NCBI GenBank assembly: GCA_018242525.1
Contig: JAFEBS010000009.1
Coordinates: 152,747 to 216,746 of the forward strand
Origin: Planctomycetota bacterium
GTDB taxonomy: Bacteria > Planctomycetota > Planctomycetia > Planctomycetales > Planctomycetaceae
Direction: 5' to 3'
DNA length: 64,000 nucleotides
The translations under genes and the position numbers were made by a program. Every line of letters begins with the position of its first letter. The stretch's first letter is position 1. Positions 53,747 to 63,370 of this stretch are shown piece after piece. The notes beneath the pieces are model-generated. The model did no database searches and was not told where the DNA came from. It saw only the letters and a list, made by a program, of their open reading frames with translations.

Positions 53747-56344
53747 ATGCCTCGCCCCGGCCAGCGAACGACGCCCACGGTCGCGTTGCGATTTTTCGCA
53801 ACCGTAATGCGGCTTCGTGTCGACTGGCAGTTGAATGCCGGACTGTGGTTGTGCCCGTTCATTGCTCAATTCCTGCTAGTCTCCTTGTTGATCGCACAGG
53901 ATCGAAAGGTCGCTGTCAGGGACAATCCCGTTGCAGAACGGACCCTCGAAGTAATTGACGGCGACTACGCCTGGTCGCAATCGACCAGGGATGCGGCGAG
54001 TAATTTTCTTGAATCACAGCCCGCCGCCGATCTGAATGCCCTGCTGTTGCAGTTGTTATCACACCGCGACAGTCGCGTCCGCCGCGATGCGCTGGAGTCG
54101 ATCGGACGCGTCACACCGAATTCAGAATTGCGACAGCAGGTTTCTGTCCTGGCAAGTCGAGATCCCGATCCACTCTGCCAGGCCCGGGCTCGGCTGATTC
54201 TCGTCGACCTGATGCCAACTGCCCCCAGGCCACTTCCCACACTCAAGAATCCCGGGACTGAACTGCCCACCAGGCAGTCACAAACGGGCCGAAGGACGTC
54301 GGGCCCTCGGCACGTTGATGATCGCGATCCAATGGAGCCGGACGAACATCAACCTGTTTCATCTGCGAAGTTTGAGACGGGCGAATTGATTGAGTCATCG
54401 GCCGAATCCGCGAACCAGCCCAGAAGGCTGCTCGAATCTTCCGCGGTGCGACCAATCACGTTCAATCAGTTTGAACTGCCTCCGTCACCAATCAGTTCCG
54501 CCGGCAGCCTGCCTGAGTTGAGCGACCCCGACATCCTTGGTCCGGACTCGGACCAGGAATACGAACCGAGAGTGCTGGACCGACCGCTCGCCGGACCGAA
54601 TGAGATCTTTGACAATCCGGACGATGACCATGCGTGGCCAATCGCTCTGCTGGAAGCACCGCTGGGTTTTTCAGGGCCCTCAGGAATTCTTCCCACAGAG
54701 GTTCAGAAAGATGGGCATTTTGTCCCGGTACCAGACCGCTGGCGGTCCGGCTTTCCGAACTGGGATCGGTATGGTCGCGGACATCCGTTCGGCGAAGACT
54801 ACCCCTACAAAAAGGGACATTGGTGGGATCCCTACAACCTGAATGTGCTCAAGGGAGACTACCCGATTGTCGGCCAACACACATTCCTGAAGCTGACCGG
54901 GCAAATCAACTCGCTGCAGGAATACCGCCAGCTTCCGACCCCTGCAACCGGTTTTGAAAGCACGGCCAACTCTGGACAACACCAGTTGTTCGGAGATCCC
55001 AACCAGTTCTTCTCGACGAATTATTTTAAGCTGACGGCCGAGCTGACTCACGGGAACACGAGCTTCAAACCGGTCGACTGGACGATCCGCCTGACGCCGA
55101 TTTTCAACTTCAGTTACCTGGACACGCAGGAGTTGGGGATCGTCAATCCCAATGTCCGGGACGGAACGACGCGGTTTGCGCAGTTCAAGGCGCTCGAAGA
55201 ATACTTCGTCGAAGCCAAGCTGAAGGATCTGAGTCCCGACTACGACTTCGTGTCGATGCGCGTCGGCTCGCAGCAGTTCACCAGCGATTTTCGCGGATTC
55301 ATCTTCTCGGATACAAACCGGGCGATCCGGCTGTTTGGAACTCGTCTGTCGAACCGGGATCAATTTAATCTGGCCTTCTTCCGCCAGGCGGAGAAAGACA
55401 CGAACAGCCAGTTGAATACGTTCCGAAACCGCGATCAGTCGATCCTGATTGCCAACTACTACCGGCAGGACTTTGTCTTCCCGGGATACACGGCCAACTT
55501 CAGTGTCCATTACAACAATGACGGCCCGGCGCAGGTGTTTGATGAGAACGAATTTCTAGCCCGGCCGGATCCCGTGGGGGTCCACCTGCCACATCGAGTG
55601 CAAGCGGTCTACCTGGGACTGGCGGGCGACGGTCACATCGGCCGGGTCAATCTGACAAACGCGTTCTACTGGGTCGGGGGGCGTGACAGCCTGAATCCAA
55701 TCGCGGGGTCTCCCCAGAACATCAATGCGAAGATGGCAGCGGCGGAAATCTCGTACGACCGCGACTGGATCCGGTTTCGCGCATCGGCCTTTTACGCCTC
55801 GGGAGACAAGGATCCGTACGATGGCAATGCCAAAGGGTTCGACTCAATCCTCGACAGTCCCAATTTCGCCGGCGGGCAGTTCAGTTACTGGCAGCGCCAG
55901 ATGGTTTCCCTGCAGGGGGTGGGGCTGGTCAATCGATTCAGCCTGGTCCCTGATCTGCGGTCGAGCAAGTTCGAAGGTCAAAGCAACTTCGTGAACCCGG
56001 GCCTGCGACTGCTTAATGTCGGTGTGGATTTCGAGTTGACTCCCAAATCACGGCTGGTGACGAATGCCAGTTACCTGCAATTCGACAGCGTCCGGGTGCT
56101 GCAGGCGTTCACGTTTCAAAACCATATCCGCAAAGACATTGGGGTTGACCTGAGTGTCGGGTTGGAGTATCGACCCCTGCTCAGCGACAACATCATCCTG
56201 ACCGCCGGATACGCCTGCCTGGTTCCGGGAGGTGGCTTTCGGGACATCTACGGCACCGCCAATCCATTCACGACCAACAACGCCGGCTCGGAAAAACTGG
56301 GTCTTCTCAATTCCGTATTCACGCAATTCATCCTCCAGTATTAG
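53747..56344 (+). CDS. Predicted outer-membrane beta-barrel protein with HEAT-like N-terminus
   Basis: An 865-residue exported protein. The ATG at 53747 is the longest start; the ATG at 53807 (MRLRVDWQLNAG) is also plausible, and both precede the hydrophobic signal LWLCPFIAQFLLVSLLIAQ. Residues about 65-145 resemble HEAT/armadillo-like repeats (LLLQLLSHRDSRVRRDALESIG). A Pro/Glu/Ser-rich linker follows (150-290). From about 370 to the end, alternating amphipathic strands (TFLKLTGQINSLQEY, YFVEAKLKDLSPDYDFVSMRVGSQQF, QFNLAFFRQAE, KDIGVDLSVGLEYRPLL) and a C-terminal aromatic residue (FILQY) indicate a large barrel. Directly downstream, 55 bp away, is a multihaem cytochrome, so the barrel may be the porin of a porin-cytochrome conduit. 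I cannot match it to MtrB or another named family. Confidence 0.75.
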   Translation: MPRPGQRTTPTVALRFFATVMRLRVDWQLNAGLWLCPFIAQFLLVSLLIAQDRKVAVRDNPVAERTLEVIDGDYAWSQSTRDAASNFLESQPAADLNALLLQLLSHRDSRVRRDALESIGRVTPNSELRQQVSVLASRDPDPLCQARARLILVDLMPTAPRPLPTLKNPGTELPTRQSQTGRRTSGPRHVDDRDPMEPDEHQPVSSAKFETGELIESSAESANQPRRLLESSAVRPITFNQFELPPSPISSAGSLPELSDPDILGPDSDQEYEPRVLDRPLAGPNEIFDNPDDDHAWPIALLEAPLGFSGPSGILPTEVQKDGHFVPVPDRWRSGFPNWDRYGRGHPFGEDYPYKKGHWWDPYNLNVLKGDYPIVGQHTFLKLTGQINSLQEYRQLPTPATGFESTANSGQHQLFGDPNQFFSTNYFKLTAELTHGNTSFKPVDWTIRLTPIFNFSYLDTQELGIVNPNVRDGTTRFAQFKALEEYFVEAKLKDLSPDYDFVSMRVGSQQFTSDFRGFIFSDTNRAIRLFGTRLSNRDQFNLAFFRQAEKDTNSQLNTFRNRDQSILIANYYRQDFVFPGYTANFSVHYNNDGPAQVFDENEFLARPDPVGVHLPHRVQAVYLGLAGDGHIGRVNLTNAFYWVGGRDSLNPIAGSPQNINAKMAAAEISYDRDWIRFRASAFYASGDKDPYDGNAKGFDSILDSPNFAGGQFSYWQRQMVSLQGVGLVNRFSLVPDLRSSKFEGQSNFVNPGLRLLNVGVDFELTPKSRLVTNASYLQFDSVRVLQAFTFQNHIRKDIGVDLSVGLEYRPLLSDNIILTAGYACLVPGGGFRDIYGTANPFTTNNAGSEKLGLLNSVFTQFILQY

Positions 56345-56399
56345 TCATGGCAGAGATTGCGGGTTCCGTCGCTCGTCTCACTTGTCCTGATCGTTGTCC

Positions 56400-59300
56400 A
56401 TGAACCGAACACACGAATCCCGATTCTCACGACTGAAGTGGCTCGTCTGCTTCAGTACTTTGCTTTTGTTTGGTGAACTCCTGGCGTCGTACCGGCCACA
56501 GGGAACGGTATACGCCGCTGACAAGATTCGCCGGGCGAGTGGATCGAAGGTGTCTGTACGTGGACAGGACGGTCCCGATGTTGCGGATTCCGTGCCGTAT
56601 CCCTCGCGCGAGCAGGTCGTTGACCTGGCGCGACAAACGGTGGAAATGGCCGCCGCGAACAGCCACGGTTGCTTGACGTGCCACAAAGATGCGTGCGATC
56701 CCCATCAGCAGCCGGATCGCCCCCTGTCGATTCAACTCGGCTGCGTCGATTGCCACGGCGGCGACCCGAACGCCCATTCCAAGCAGGATGCGCACGTTCA
56801 GCCCCGCTACCCGGAAATCTGGAATTCGTCGGCCAACCCCGTGCGGTCGTATACCCTGCTGAATCACGAATGCCCCGAATTCGTGCGGTTTGTGAACCCT
56901 GGCGATTTGCGGATCGCCCATCTGAGTTGCGGGACGGCGGGCTGCCATCCCCGCCAGACGCTTGAGGTCCGCAAGAGCATGATGACGCATGGTTGTATGC
57001 TGTGGGGCGCTGCCCTCTACAACAATGGGGCCGTCCCCAACAAGTGGCCGCGGTACGGCGAAAGCTATTCGATGAACGGGACGCCGCAACGACTGCAGAC
57101 GGTCCCGGCTCCCACCGCCGAAGAAATGTCCCAGAAGGGAATCCTGCCGTTTCTCGATCCTCTGCCCCGATTTGAAAACAGTCAGCCGGGCAACATCCTG
57201 CGAATCTTTGAACGGGGCGGCCGGTTTGCTCCGGAAATCGGGAATCCCGAAACCCTGGAACTGAACGGAAAGCCCCGCCAGAAACTGAGTAATCGCGGCC
57301 TGGGAACCTTGAACCGGACCGATCCCGTCTTCATCGGATTGCAGAAGACCCGGTTGCTCGACCCCACCTTGAACTTTATGGGGACGAACGATCATCCGGG
57401 CGACTACCGGTCCAGCGGGTGTACATCGTGTCACATGATTTATGCCAACGACCGCTCACCCGTGAATTCCGGTCCCTGGGCCAAGTATGGCAACGCAGGT
57501 CTGGCCGGTGCCACAGTCGACAAGCTGGTCAATCGGGTCGACCCCACGATTCCCAAGGACGAACCGGGCCATCCTGTCATGCATCGCTTTGTGACCGGCG
57601 TTCCGACCAGCCAGTGCATCGTCTGCCACATTCACCCTGGCACGACCGTGATGAACAGCTTCCTGGGTTACATGTGGTGGGACCAGGAATCCGATGCCGA
57701 ATTTCTGTATCCCGCCACCGAACGCAAGCTGACCTCCGAACAAGCCAGCCAGGCGCAGATGGACGATCCGAACGAGATCACCGGACGCAGCCATCTGTCC
57801 GATCCCGAGTTTCTGAAGTCCCTGTCGGAAATGAATCCCACCCTGCGAAAGTCGCATTTCGCCGACTTCCACGGCCACGGCTGGGCGTTCAAGGCGGTCT
57901 TCAAAAAGGATCGCTACGGCCATCACCTGGATCATTTCGGCAACCGGATTCCCGACCCCAACGCCCAGCAGCGACAAGCCGCCATCGACATTACGATGGA
58001 ATCCCGCAACCTGCATCGTCACCGCAACGAACGAACGCTGCAGGAACTGCAACAACTGGAAGAGACATTGCGGCAGAATCAACACGGAATTCCCGTCCAC
58101 ATGCTGGACATCCACCTGGAAAAGGGGATGCACTGCGTCGACTGTCACTTCATCCAGGACGTCCACGGAAACACCAAACTGTATGGCGAAGTCCGGGCGG
58201 CGATCGAGATCCGATGCGAAGACTGTCACGGTTCGGTCGAGCGACGAGCAATCCAGGTTGTGAACGGCATCCCCAAGATGAATACTTCGGGCCCCGCCGC
58301 CGCGGAACATCCGGGCCGCGCGATCCAGGGACGCGACTTGACGAACATGCGCACTCCGTTTGGCAAGCGGCGGTTTGAAGTTCGCGACAACCGAGTCATC
58401 CAGAACTCGATGGTCGAAGCCAACCTCAGTTGGGAAATCAAACAGGTCCTCGACACGATCACGCCCACGCACCAGGACTACAACGCGATGTCCGCGCTCG
58501 CCAAGACGGCCCGCTTTTCCGCGCAGACGGGCGAACTGGAATGGGGCGACGTCCCGGCCGACAGGTCCCAGTGTGCACACAGCACCACCAAGCTGAACTG
58601 CATCGCCTGCCATTCCTCGTGGAACCCCAGCTGCTACGGCTGCCACCTGCCTCAAAAAGCGAACAAGAAGGCCCCCTCATTGCACAACGAGGGGGATGTC
58701 ACCCGCAACTACGTCTCGTACAACTTCCAGACGCTGCGGGAAGACGTTTACATGCTGGCGCATGACGGCAATGTGACCGGAAATCGCATTGGCCCCGCAC
58801 GGTCCTCGTGTGCCATCCACGTGACGTCGTACAATCAGAACCGCGAGTCCATCTATACGCAGCAGCAGACGATCTCAGCGGAAGGCCACAGTGGAATCGC
58901 CTTCAGCACGAATGTGCCACACACAGTCCGTGGACGGGGCGAAACCAAGTCCTGTGGCGAATGCCATCTGACACCCGCCAACGACAACAATGCCCAGATG
59001 GCACAGCTCTTGATGCAGGGAACAAACTTCATGAACTTCATCGGCCGCTATTGCTGGGTCGGTGCGGGCGAACATGGAATTCATGGAGTGACTGTCTCAG
59101 AACGGGACGAACCGCAAACGGTGATCGGCAGTACGCTGCATCAGATCGTCTATCCGACGCGTTATCAAAAGCACTGTGCGAACGACAGCCAACTGCGTGC
59201 CTGGCGACATCCCGGCAACGATATCGGCAACAGCCTGTTGCACCCTTTGGCCAAGCCGGAAATCCTGAGCCTGCTGGCGCGTGGGGAATACCTGTACGCG

Positions 59301-60524
59301 GCCTGCGGCAAGGGCGGTATCCGCGTGTTTGACATTGCCTTCATCGACAACAAGGGCTTCTCGCAGCGCTTCTCCACGGCACCGGTTTCACCATTGGGAC
59401 AGCGATTCTACGTCAAGTCGAAGTACGCCACGTCGGTGACCGCGCCAACCACGATCGCGCCGGACCCGACCCGAACGCATCTGCCCGAGAATCATGAATC
59501 CCCCGTACATGCCGTCTATGCCTACATCTATGCCACGGACCTGTATGACGGACTGATCCTGGTGGGTGCGGGAACGTTGCTGGACGGCGATCCGACCAAC
59601 AATTTCCTGGAACCGGCGTTGATCTACAATCCGAACGGGATATTGAACGGAGCCCGGGCGGTAACGATCGTCGGGAAATATGCCTACGTCTCGTGTACCG
59701 CCGGGTTGGTCGTGGTCGACCTGGGAGATGATCCCCTCCATCCAACGATCGTACATACGATCGGCAGCGAAGATCTGCAAAGCCCCACTGCCGTCCAGGT
59801 CCAGTTCCGCTACGGCTTCGTCTGTGACAAGCAGGGCCTGAAGGTTCTGAACGTCACTGATCCGGCGCATCCGTATCTGGTCGCCGTGCATCCGCTGCGC
59901 GATGCCCGCAATGTCTATGTCGCCCGCAACTACGCCTATGTTGCTGCTGGATGCGACGGCCTGATCCTGATGGATGTGACGAATCCCGAATCACCGGTCG
60001 AATACCGTCGATACGACGCCAACGGGCAGATGAATGACGTGAACGACGTCAAACTTGGCGCGTATTATGCCAGCCAGTTCGCATTCGTCGCCGACGGACA
60101 AAACGGGATGCGAGTGCTGCAACTGACCTCACCGGAAACTCCCGGTTACGACGCCTTCCTGCCGCGGCCGGTCCCGAATCTGATCGCCACCTACCCGATT
60201 CCCCGCGGTGGTTGTGCACTGGCGATTTCTGAGGGAGTGGATCGTGACCGGGCGGTCGACGAATCCGGAAACCAGATCGCGGTCTTCGGACGAGTCGGAG
60301 GTCGTCCCCTGTCACTCGAAGAACAGCGCCGCATGTACTTGAAGCCGGACGGCGTGACCCCCTATCGGATTCCCGAGGTCCGTCGCAACGAAGAAATCGC
60401 GGATCCTCGCCAACGCGAAGCAGAACTGCACTTCAGCCTGGAACGAAACTTCGGACCATCCAAACACCCGTCGTTTCATCTTCAACGCGGGCGAGGACAA
60501 CAAGACGGGAGTGATCCTGAATGA
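56400..60524 (+). CDS. Multihaem c-type cytochrome with C-terminal LVIVD beta-propeller
   Basis: A 1,374-residue exported protein; start at ATG 56400 (TTG at 56394 also possible), signal peptide around LKWLVCFSTLLLFGELLASY. Nine CxxCH haem sites lie at about residues 91, 115, 341, 406, 579, 606, 734, 745 and 852. A tenth possible site at 177 is CGTAGCH, with four residues between the cysteines (CX4CH). Additional His residues that could be distal ligands are plentiful. From about 955 to 1240 LVIVD repeats follow (GEYLYAACGKGGIRVFDI, KYAYVSCTAGLVVVDLGDD, NYAYVAAGCDGLILMDVTNPESPV), predicted to form a beta-propeller. It should carry electrons in the periplasm or at the cell surface; the propeller may bind a partner or substrate. 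It is probably co-transcribed with the barrel gene upstream. Confidence 0.9.
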   Translation: MNRTHESRFSRLKWLVCFSTLLLFGELLASYRPQGTVYAADKIRRASGSKVSVRGQDGPDVADSVPYPSREQVVDLARQTVEMAAANSHGCLTCHKDACDPHQQPDRPLSIQLGCVDCHGGDPNAHSKQDAHVQPRYPEIWNSSANPVRSYTLLNHECPEFVRFVNPGDLRIAHLSCGTAGCHPRQTLEVRKSMMTHGCMLWGAALYNNGAVPNKWPRYGESYSMNGTPQRLQTVPAPTAEEMSQKGILPFLDPLPRFENSQPGNILRIFERGGRFAPEIGNPETLELNGKPRQKLSNRGLGTLNRTDPVFIGLQKTRLLDPTLNFMGTNDHPGDYRSSGCTSCHMIYANDRSPVNSGPWAKYGNAGLAGATVDKLVNRVDPTIPKDEPGHPVMHRFVTGVPTSQCIVCHIHPGTTVMNSFLGYMWWDQESDAEFLYPATERKLTSEQASQAQMDDPNEITGRSHLSDPEFLKSLSEMNPTLRKSHFADFHGHGWAFKAVFKKDRYGHHLDHFGNRIPDPNAQQRQAAIDITMESRNLHRHRNERTLQELQQLEETLRQNQHGIPVHMLDIHLEKGMHCVDCHFIQDVHGNTKLYGEVRAAIEIRCEDCHGSVERRAIQVVNGIPKMNTSGPAAAEHPGRAIQGRDLTNMRTPFGKRRFEVRDNRVIQNSMVEANLSWEIKQVLDTITPTHQDYNAMSALAKTARFSAQTGELEWGDVPADRSQCAHSTTKLNCIACHSSWNPSCYGCHLPQKANKKAPSLHNEGDVTRNYVSYNFQTLREDVYMLAHDGNVTGNRIGPARSSCAIHVTSYNQNRESIYTQQQTISAEGHSGIAFSTNVPHTVRGRGETKSCGECHLTPANDNNAQMAQLLMQGTNFMNFIGRYCWVGAGEHGIHGVTVSERDEPQTVIGSTLHQIVYPTRYQKHCANDSQLRAWRHPGNDIGNSLLHPLAKPEILSLLARGEYLYAACGKGGIRVFDIAFIDNKGFSQRFSTAPVSPLGQRFYVKSKYATSVTAPTTIAPDPTRTHLPENHESPVHAVYAYIYATDLYDGLILVGAGTLLDGDPTNNFLEPALIYNPNGILNGARAVTIVGKYAYVSCTAGLVVVDLGDDPLHPTIVHTIGSEDLQSPTAVQVQFRYGFVCDKQGLKVLNVTDPAHPYLVAVHPLRDARNVYVARNYAYVAAGCDGLILMDVTNPESPVEYRRYDANGQMNDVNDVKLGAYYASQFAFVADGQNGMRVLQLTSPETPGYDAFLPRPVPNLIATYPIPRGGCALAISEGVDRDRAVDESGNQIAVFGRVGGRPLSLEEQRRMYLKPDGVTPYRIPEVRRNEEIADPRQREAELHFSLERNFGPSKHPSFHLQRGRGQQDGSDPE

Positions 60525-60530
60525 TCAGTC

Positions 60531-60547
60531 CTTGACGACGCGTCAAG
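60531..60547 (+). terminator. Hairpin directly after the multihaem cytochrome gene
   Basis: CTTGACG (60531-60537), loop ACG, CGTCAAG (60541-60547), starting 7 nt after the stop codon; flanking GATCA/TTGATC can lengthen the stem with a bulge. No T-tract, so termination strength is uncertain. Confidence 0.5.
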
Positions 60548-60616
60548 TTGATCGCCTCGTATGGCAGTGATGCTGGACTTGATTCTGAACGAGGATCAAT
60601 GATCTTCCAATGACCG

Positions 60617-60805
60617 TTGGTCCGACACCCGAGAGAACTAAGTTGGCATCGCCTCGCGCGGGGATTATGCTCACGTGGTACCACAGTGACGCTCGACGGC
60701 GGCGTGACGTCTTACGATGGCACAGGTCCACTTCTGATGCACGAGTTCCTCAAGCAACTCGCGGAAGGTCAGGCGGCGTCAGCCACGCTGGTCAGCGTGC
60801 AGTGA
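60617..60805 (+). pseudogene. Possible C-terminal gene remnant
   Basis: A 62-codon frame ending ...VTLDGGVTSYDGTGPLL then MHEFLKQLAEGQAASATLV. The last 40 residues read like an ordinary protein end, while the first 20 look random, and no ribosome site or signal is present. It could be the degraded end of a lost gene; it may also be chance. Together with the hairpin before it, it fills the 312-bp gap between the cytochrome and the LRR gene. Confidence 0.2.
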
Positions 60806-60836
60806 GTGGCGACGACTGTACGACGTTTTCTTAAGA

Positions 60837-61421
60837 ATGACGAACAGGTGTGGAATGCCCACCTTCTTCAATGACTGGCAAAGCGTGGCAGAGTGGACGC
60901 GCAGGTGGCGCGTGCGAATCGTGATTGCCGCATTACTGGTTGCGGCGACAATGTTAGGCATCGTCATCATTAACCATCGGACGCATCAACGGCAGTTTCT
61001 ACTCCGTCAGAAGTTTCTGGCATTGGGTGGGTTCGTAAGCTTCAAAAACTTTGGACCAACGCTGCCACATATTGGAAAAGTCTGGGCTGCTGGATATTTC
61101 GCCCGCGTTCAGGCTGTCCAATTGGAAAACGTTGCGGTTCCGCCTGGTTTGCTGTCTGAGCTAAAATCCCTGAAACACCTCGATACCATTTCGCTTGCGC
61201 AAACACACTTGTCAGACGCCGACCTGAAAGAATTCCAGGACATTCGCAGCCTGGTGAGTCTCTCACTCAGCCGCAATCAAATCACTGACGCTGGTTTGGA
61301 GAATCTAAAAGGGCTCCCGAATCTCCGCCAACTCATTCTCGAAGACACCTTAACGACCGCAGAGGGTCGAGCATCGCTTCGCAAGGTATTACCGAAATGC
61401 AAAATCACGCCAGACCCGTGA
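60837..61421 (+). CDS. Membrane-anchored leucine-rich-repeat protein
   Basis: A 194-residue protein with one transmembrane segment (about 27-46, VRIVIAALLVAATMLGIVII) and an outer part of short leucine-rich repeats: LKSLKHLDTISLAQTHLSDADLKEF, IRSLVSLSLSRNQITDAGLENL, LKGLPNLRQLILEDTLTT. The start may be 60837 or the ATG at 60855; neither has a strong ribosome site. The repeats match the planctomycete type also seen in the BlaR1-like protein at 40 kb. No function known; protein binding likely. Confidence 0.72.
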   Translation: MTNRCGMPTFFNDWQSVAEWTRRWRVRIVIAALLVAATMLGIVIINHRTHQRQFLLRQKFLALGGFVSFKNFGPTLPHIGKVWAAGYFARVQAVQLENVAVPPGLLSELKSLKHLDTISLAQTHLSDADLKEFQDIRSLVSLSLSRNQITDAGLENLKGLPNLRQLILEDTLTTAEGRASLRKVLPKCKITPDP

Positions 61422-61531
61422 CGCACCTCGCCTGGTTTCTCGAGCCTCGGAAGAACTTTCTTATAAGATTTGTCGATGGGGCGCGGCATTCGTGACCAGG
61501 ACCATGTCCCACGTAGAAGACTCGCAGTCCG

Positions 61532-63370
61532 CTACTTGTCGAATTCCGTCGCTTGCAGTCGCTTCAATTCCTGGAATGCCTTCTGTGTCGCTTCGGGATG
61601 GTAGCCGGAAACCCTGGCCAGCGATTTGGCGACATCGACCGCTCGTTGGGGTCGGCTGAAGGTCTTGTTCCCCGATTGCATTTCCACGGCCGGACCACCG
61701 ATGCGGTTGGCGGTGAGTGACAGGACCAGGCTGGACTCCAGGCCCTGCAGGATCTGGTTGCTGCCGGTCAATTCCTGAGGACTGGCACTGCCCCATTGAA
61801 CCGGAGACACTTTGGAAGATCGGAGCAAATCCAGTTGCCCCTTCGTCCGTTCATACGCCCAGACAAACTGGCGCGCCGTGTCGTAATCCAGGAACTCCCG
61901 TTCGCTGGCGGCATAGTCGGCGATTCCAGTCAGCAATCGCTGAGCGTAGGGAACATCGACCGTCTTCGCGTTTAACGAGACAGCTTGCAATTCCGCCGCC
62001 TGTGCCAGCGCGCGGGCGGCACTGGCCAATTCGGTGGCATTGCCATACGGCTGTGAATTCAACGCGGCAACCAATCCGCGCATCTCCGCATGGAGCGCTG
62101 AATTCCCTGACTCGCTGGGCTGTGTGTCTGCCACGACCGATGCCAGGGCGAACGGCCATTCGTGCAGAGTTGGCCGGCCCGGAGTGACCGTGAGTCGCCC
62201 CGGTGTCCCCAACAGTCGTCGCGACTTTCGCCATCCGTCGCGCACCAGTTCATGATGACAGCCGAAGCAGGCATAGTTGGCCAATTCGGGCGAAGAACTG
62301 TCGGGATGATCCAACAGATCCGCTGTCAGACGCATCGATTCTGCCAACGTGACCAGGGCTGCGATCATGCTCGCCTTGGTCACGGCGATCCCCTGCGGAT
62401 CATAGTCCACGGGGAATTGGCCAGCGTCGCGTTGTGGTTTCGTGTTGTTGAGGAATTCATCGCGCAGTTCCTGCGGCTTTTCATCCAGCCGACGCCAGTG
62501 CCGGGGCATCTGATGCACGAATTGCGACAATTCGAAGCTGGGCAACGGCGGGTGCCCGGCGGCGAACATTTCGTGAGTGATGATTTTCTTTTGCTCGGCG
62601 TTGCCCAGGTGGCAGGAGAGGCAGATACGGGTTTGAGTCCGCGTCGAATGGACGTTCCAATACCCATAGGCCTCAAACTTCTTCTGGGGACTGAGTGTAC
62701 GCCATGACCCGGTGCCATCCTGTTCGAAATCTCGTTTCGTATGGGCCACTCCCCAGCCTTCTGAGCCGCTGGCTCCCTGTCCGGCCGGACCGTGACAGGC
62801 TTCGCACGAAACACCGATCGTGTAGCGCGGGTCACTGCTGGTTTCCTCCTGGACGAGGTTTCCCTGCAGAGTCATCTGTTCGACCGGGACCGAACTGTGG
62901 CAACTGAGGCACCGGCGATCGCGATGGACCAGCGATTCCCCCGCCTCGTCAACGATTCCGAGTTGTTTGGCGATCTGTTTGGACTGTTCGTTCAACAGGA
63001 CTGAAAACGATTCCAGATGATTGTCGTGTTTGCTCCAGGTCAGGATTTCATCCCCCAGGAACCAGCCGTCATTGCCACGGCTGCCAAGGTCCGGCGGAAG
63101 TTCTGGATCGGATTTTGAGGTTGCGTTTCCGTGGCAGGCCAGGCAGTTGCTTCCCTTCAGCCCGATGACTTTGCGCGCGCCGCTCTCCGGAGTTCCGAGC
63201 AGATCGCGCGAATTGGGGATCACAGGCGGCGCACCCCAGGCGGATGGGATCGAAATCACCAGTACCAACACGGACTGCCATGGGAGGATCGAACTGGACA
63301 CACAGCGACGGATCCCTCGCTCGCGCTTCAGGCTCGTGTCGATCATGGAGCGACGAACATCAGAACTCAT
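61532..63370 (-). CDS. Five-haem c-type cytochrome
   Basis: A 612-residue exported cytochrome with five CxxCH sites: C76 (CLACH), C154 (CLSCH), C189 (CEACH), C250 (CLSCH) and C368 (CFGCH). The spacing and blocks such as YTIGVSCEACHGPAG, TRICLSCHLGN and ITHEMFAAGHPPLPSFEL recall cytochrome c-554-like proteins of planctomycetes. The start at 63370 overlaps the upstream stop codon (TGATG), which supports coupling; an ATG at 63346 is an alternative. The signal peptide is unusual: 27 residues, partly encoded by a REP-like sequence (SLKRERG), precede the hydrophobic stretch LPWQSVLVLVISIPSAWG. The C-terminal 200 residues are helical with no haem. It probably carries electrons in the periplasm. Confidence 0.88.
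   Translation of the reverse strand: MSSDVRRSMIDTSLKRERGIRRCVSSSILPWQSVLVLVISIPSAWGAPPVIPNSRDLLGTPESGARKVIGLKGSNCLACHGNATSKSDPELPPDLGSRGNDGWFLGDEILTWSKHDNHLESFSVLLNEQSKQIAKQLGIVDEAGESLVHRDRRCLSCHSSVPVEQMTLQGNLVQEETSSDPRYTIGVSCEACHGPAGQGASGSEGWGVAHTKRDFEQDGTGSWRTLSPQKKFEAYGYWNVHSTRTQTRICLSCHLGNAEQKKIITHEMFAAGHPPLPSFELSQFVHQMPRHWRRLDEKPQELRDEFLNNTKPQRDAGQFPVDYDPQGIAVTKASMIAALVTLAESMRLTADLLDHPDSSSPELANYACFGCHHELVRDGWRKSRRLLGTPGRLTVTPGRPTLHEWPFALASVVADTQPSESGNSALHAEMRGLVAALNSQPYGNATELASAARALAQAAELQAVSLNAKTVDVPYAQRLLTGIADYAASEREFLDYDTARQFVWAYERTKGQLDLLRSSKVSPVQWGSASPQELTGSNQILQGLESSLVLSLTANRIGGPAVEMQSGNKTFSRPQRAVDVAKSLARVSGYHPEATQKAFQELKRLQATEFDK
63314..63336 (-). repeat. REP-like sequence inside the start of the five-haem cytochrome gene
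   Basis: CCCTCGCTCGCGCTTCAGG at 63314-63332 shares CCCTCGCTCG with the left arm of the hairpin at 4772-4796. On the coding strand it reads through as Ser-Leu-Lys-Arg-Glu-Arg-Gly before the signal peptide. This may be a repeat insertion that extended the reading frame. Confidence 0.5.

Noticed and set aside
57456..58655. Minus-strand open frame of 399 codons
   Set aside because: It lies wholly antisense to the multihaem cytochrome and its composition mirrors that gene's codons.
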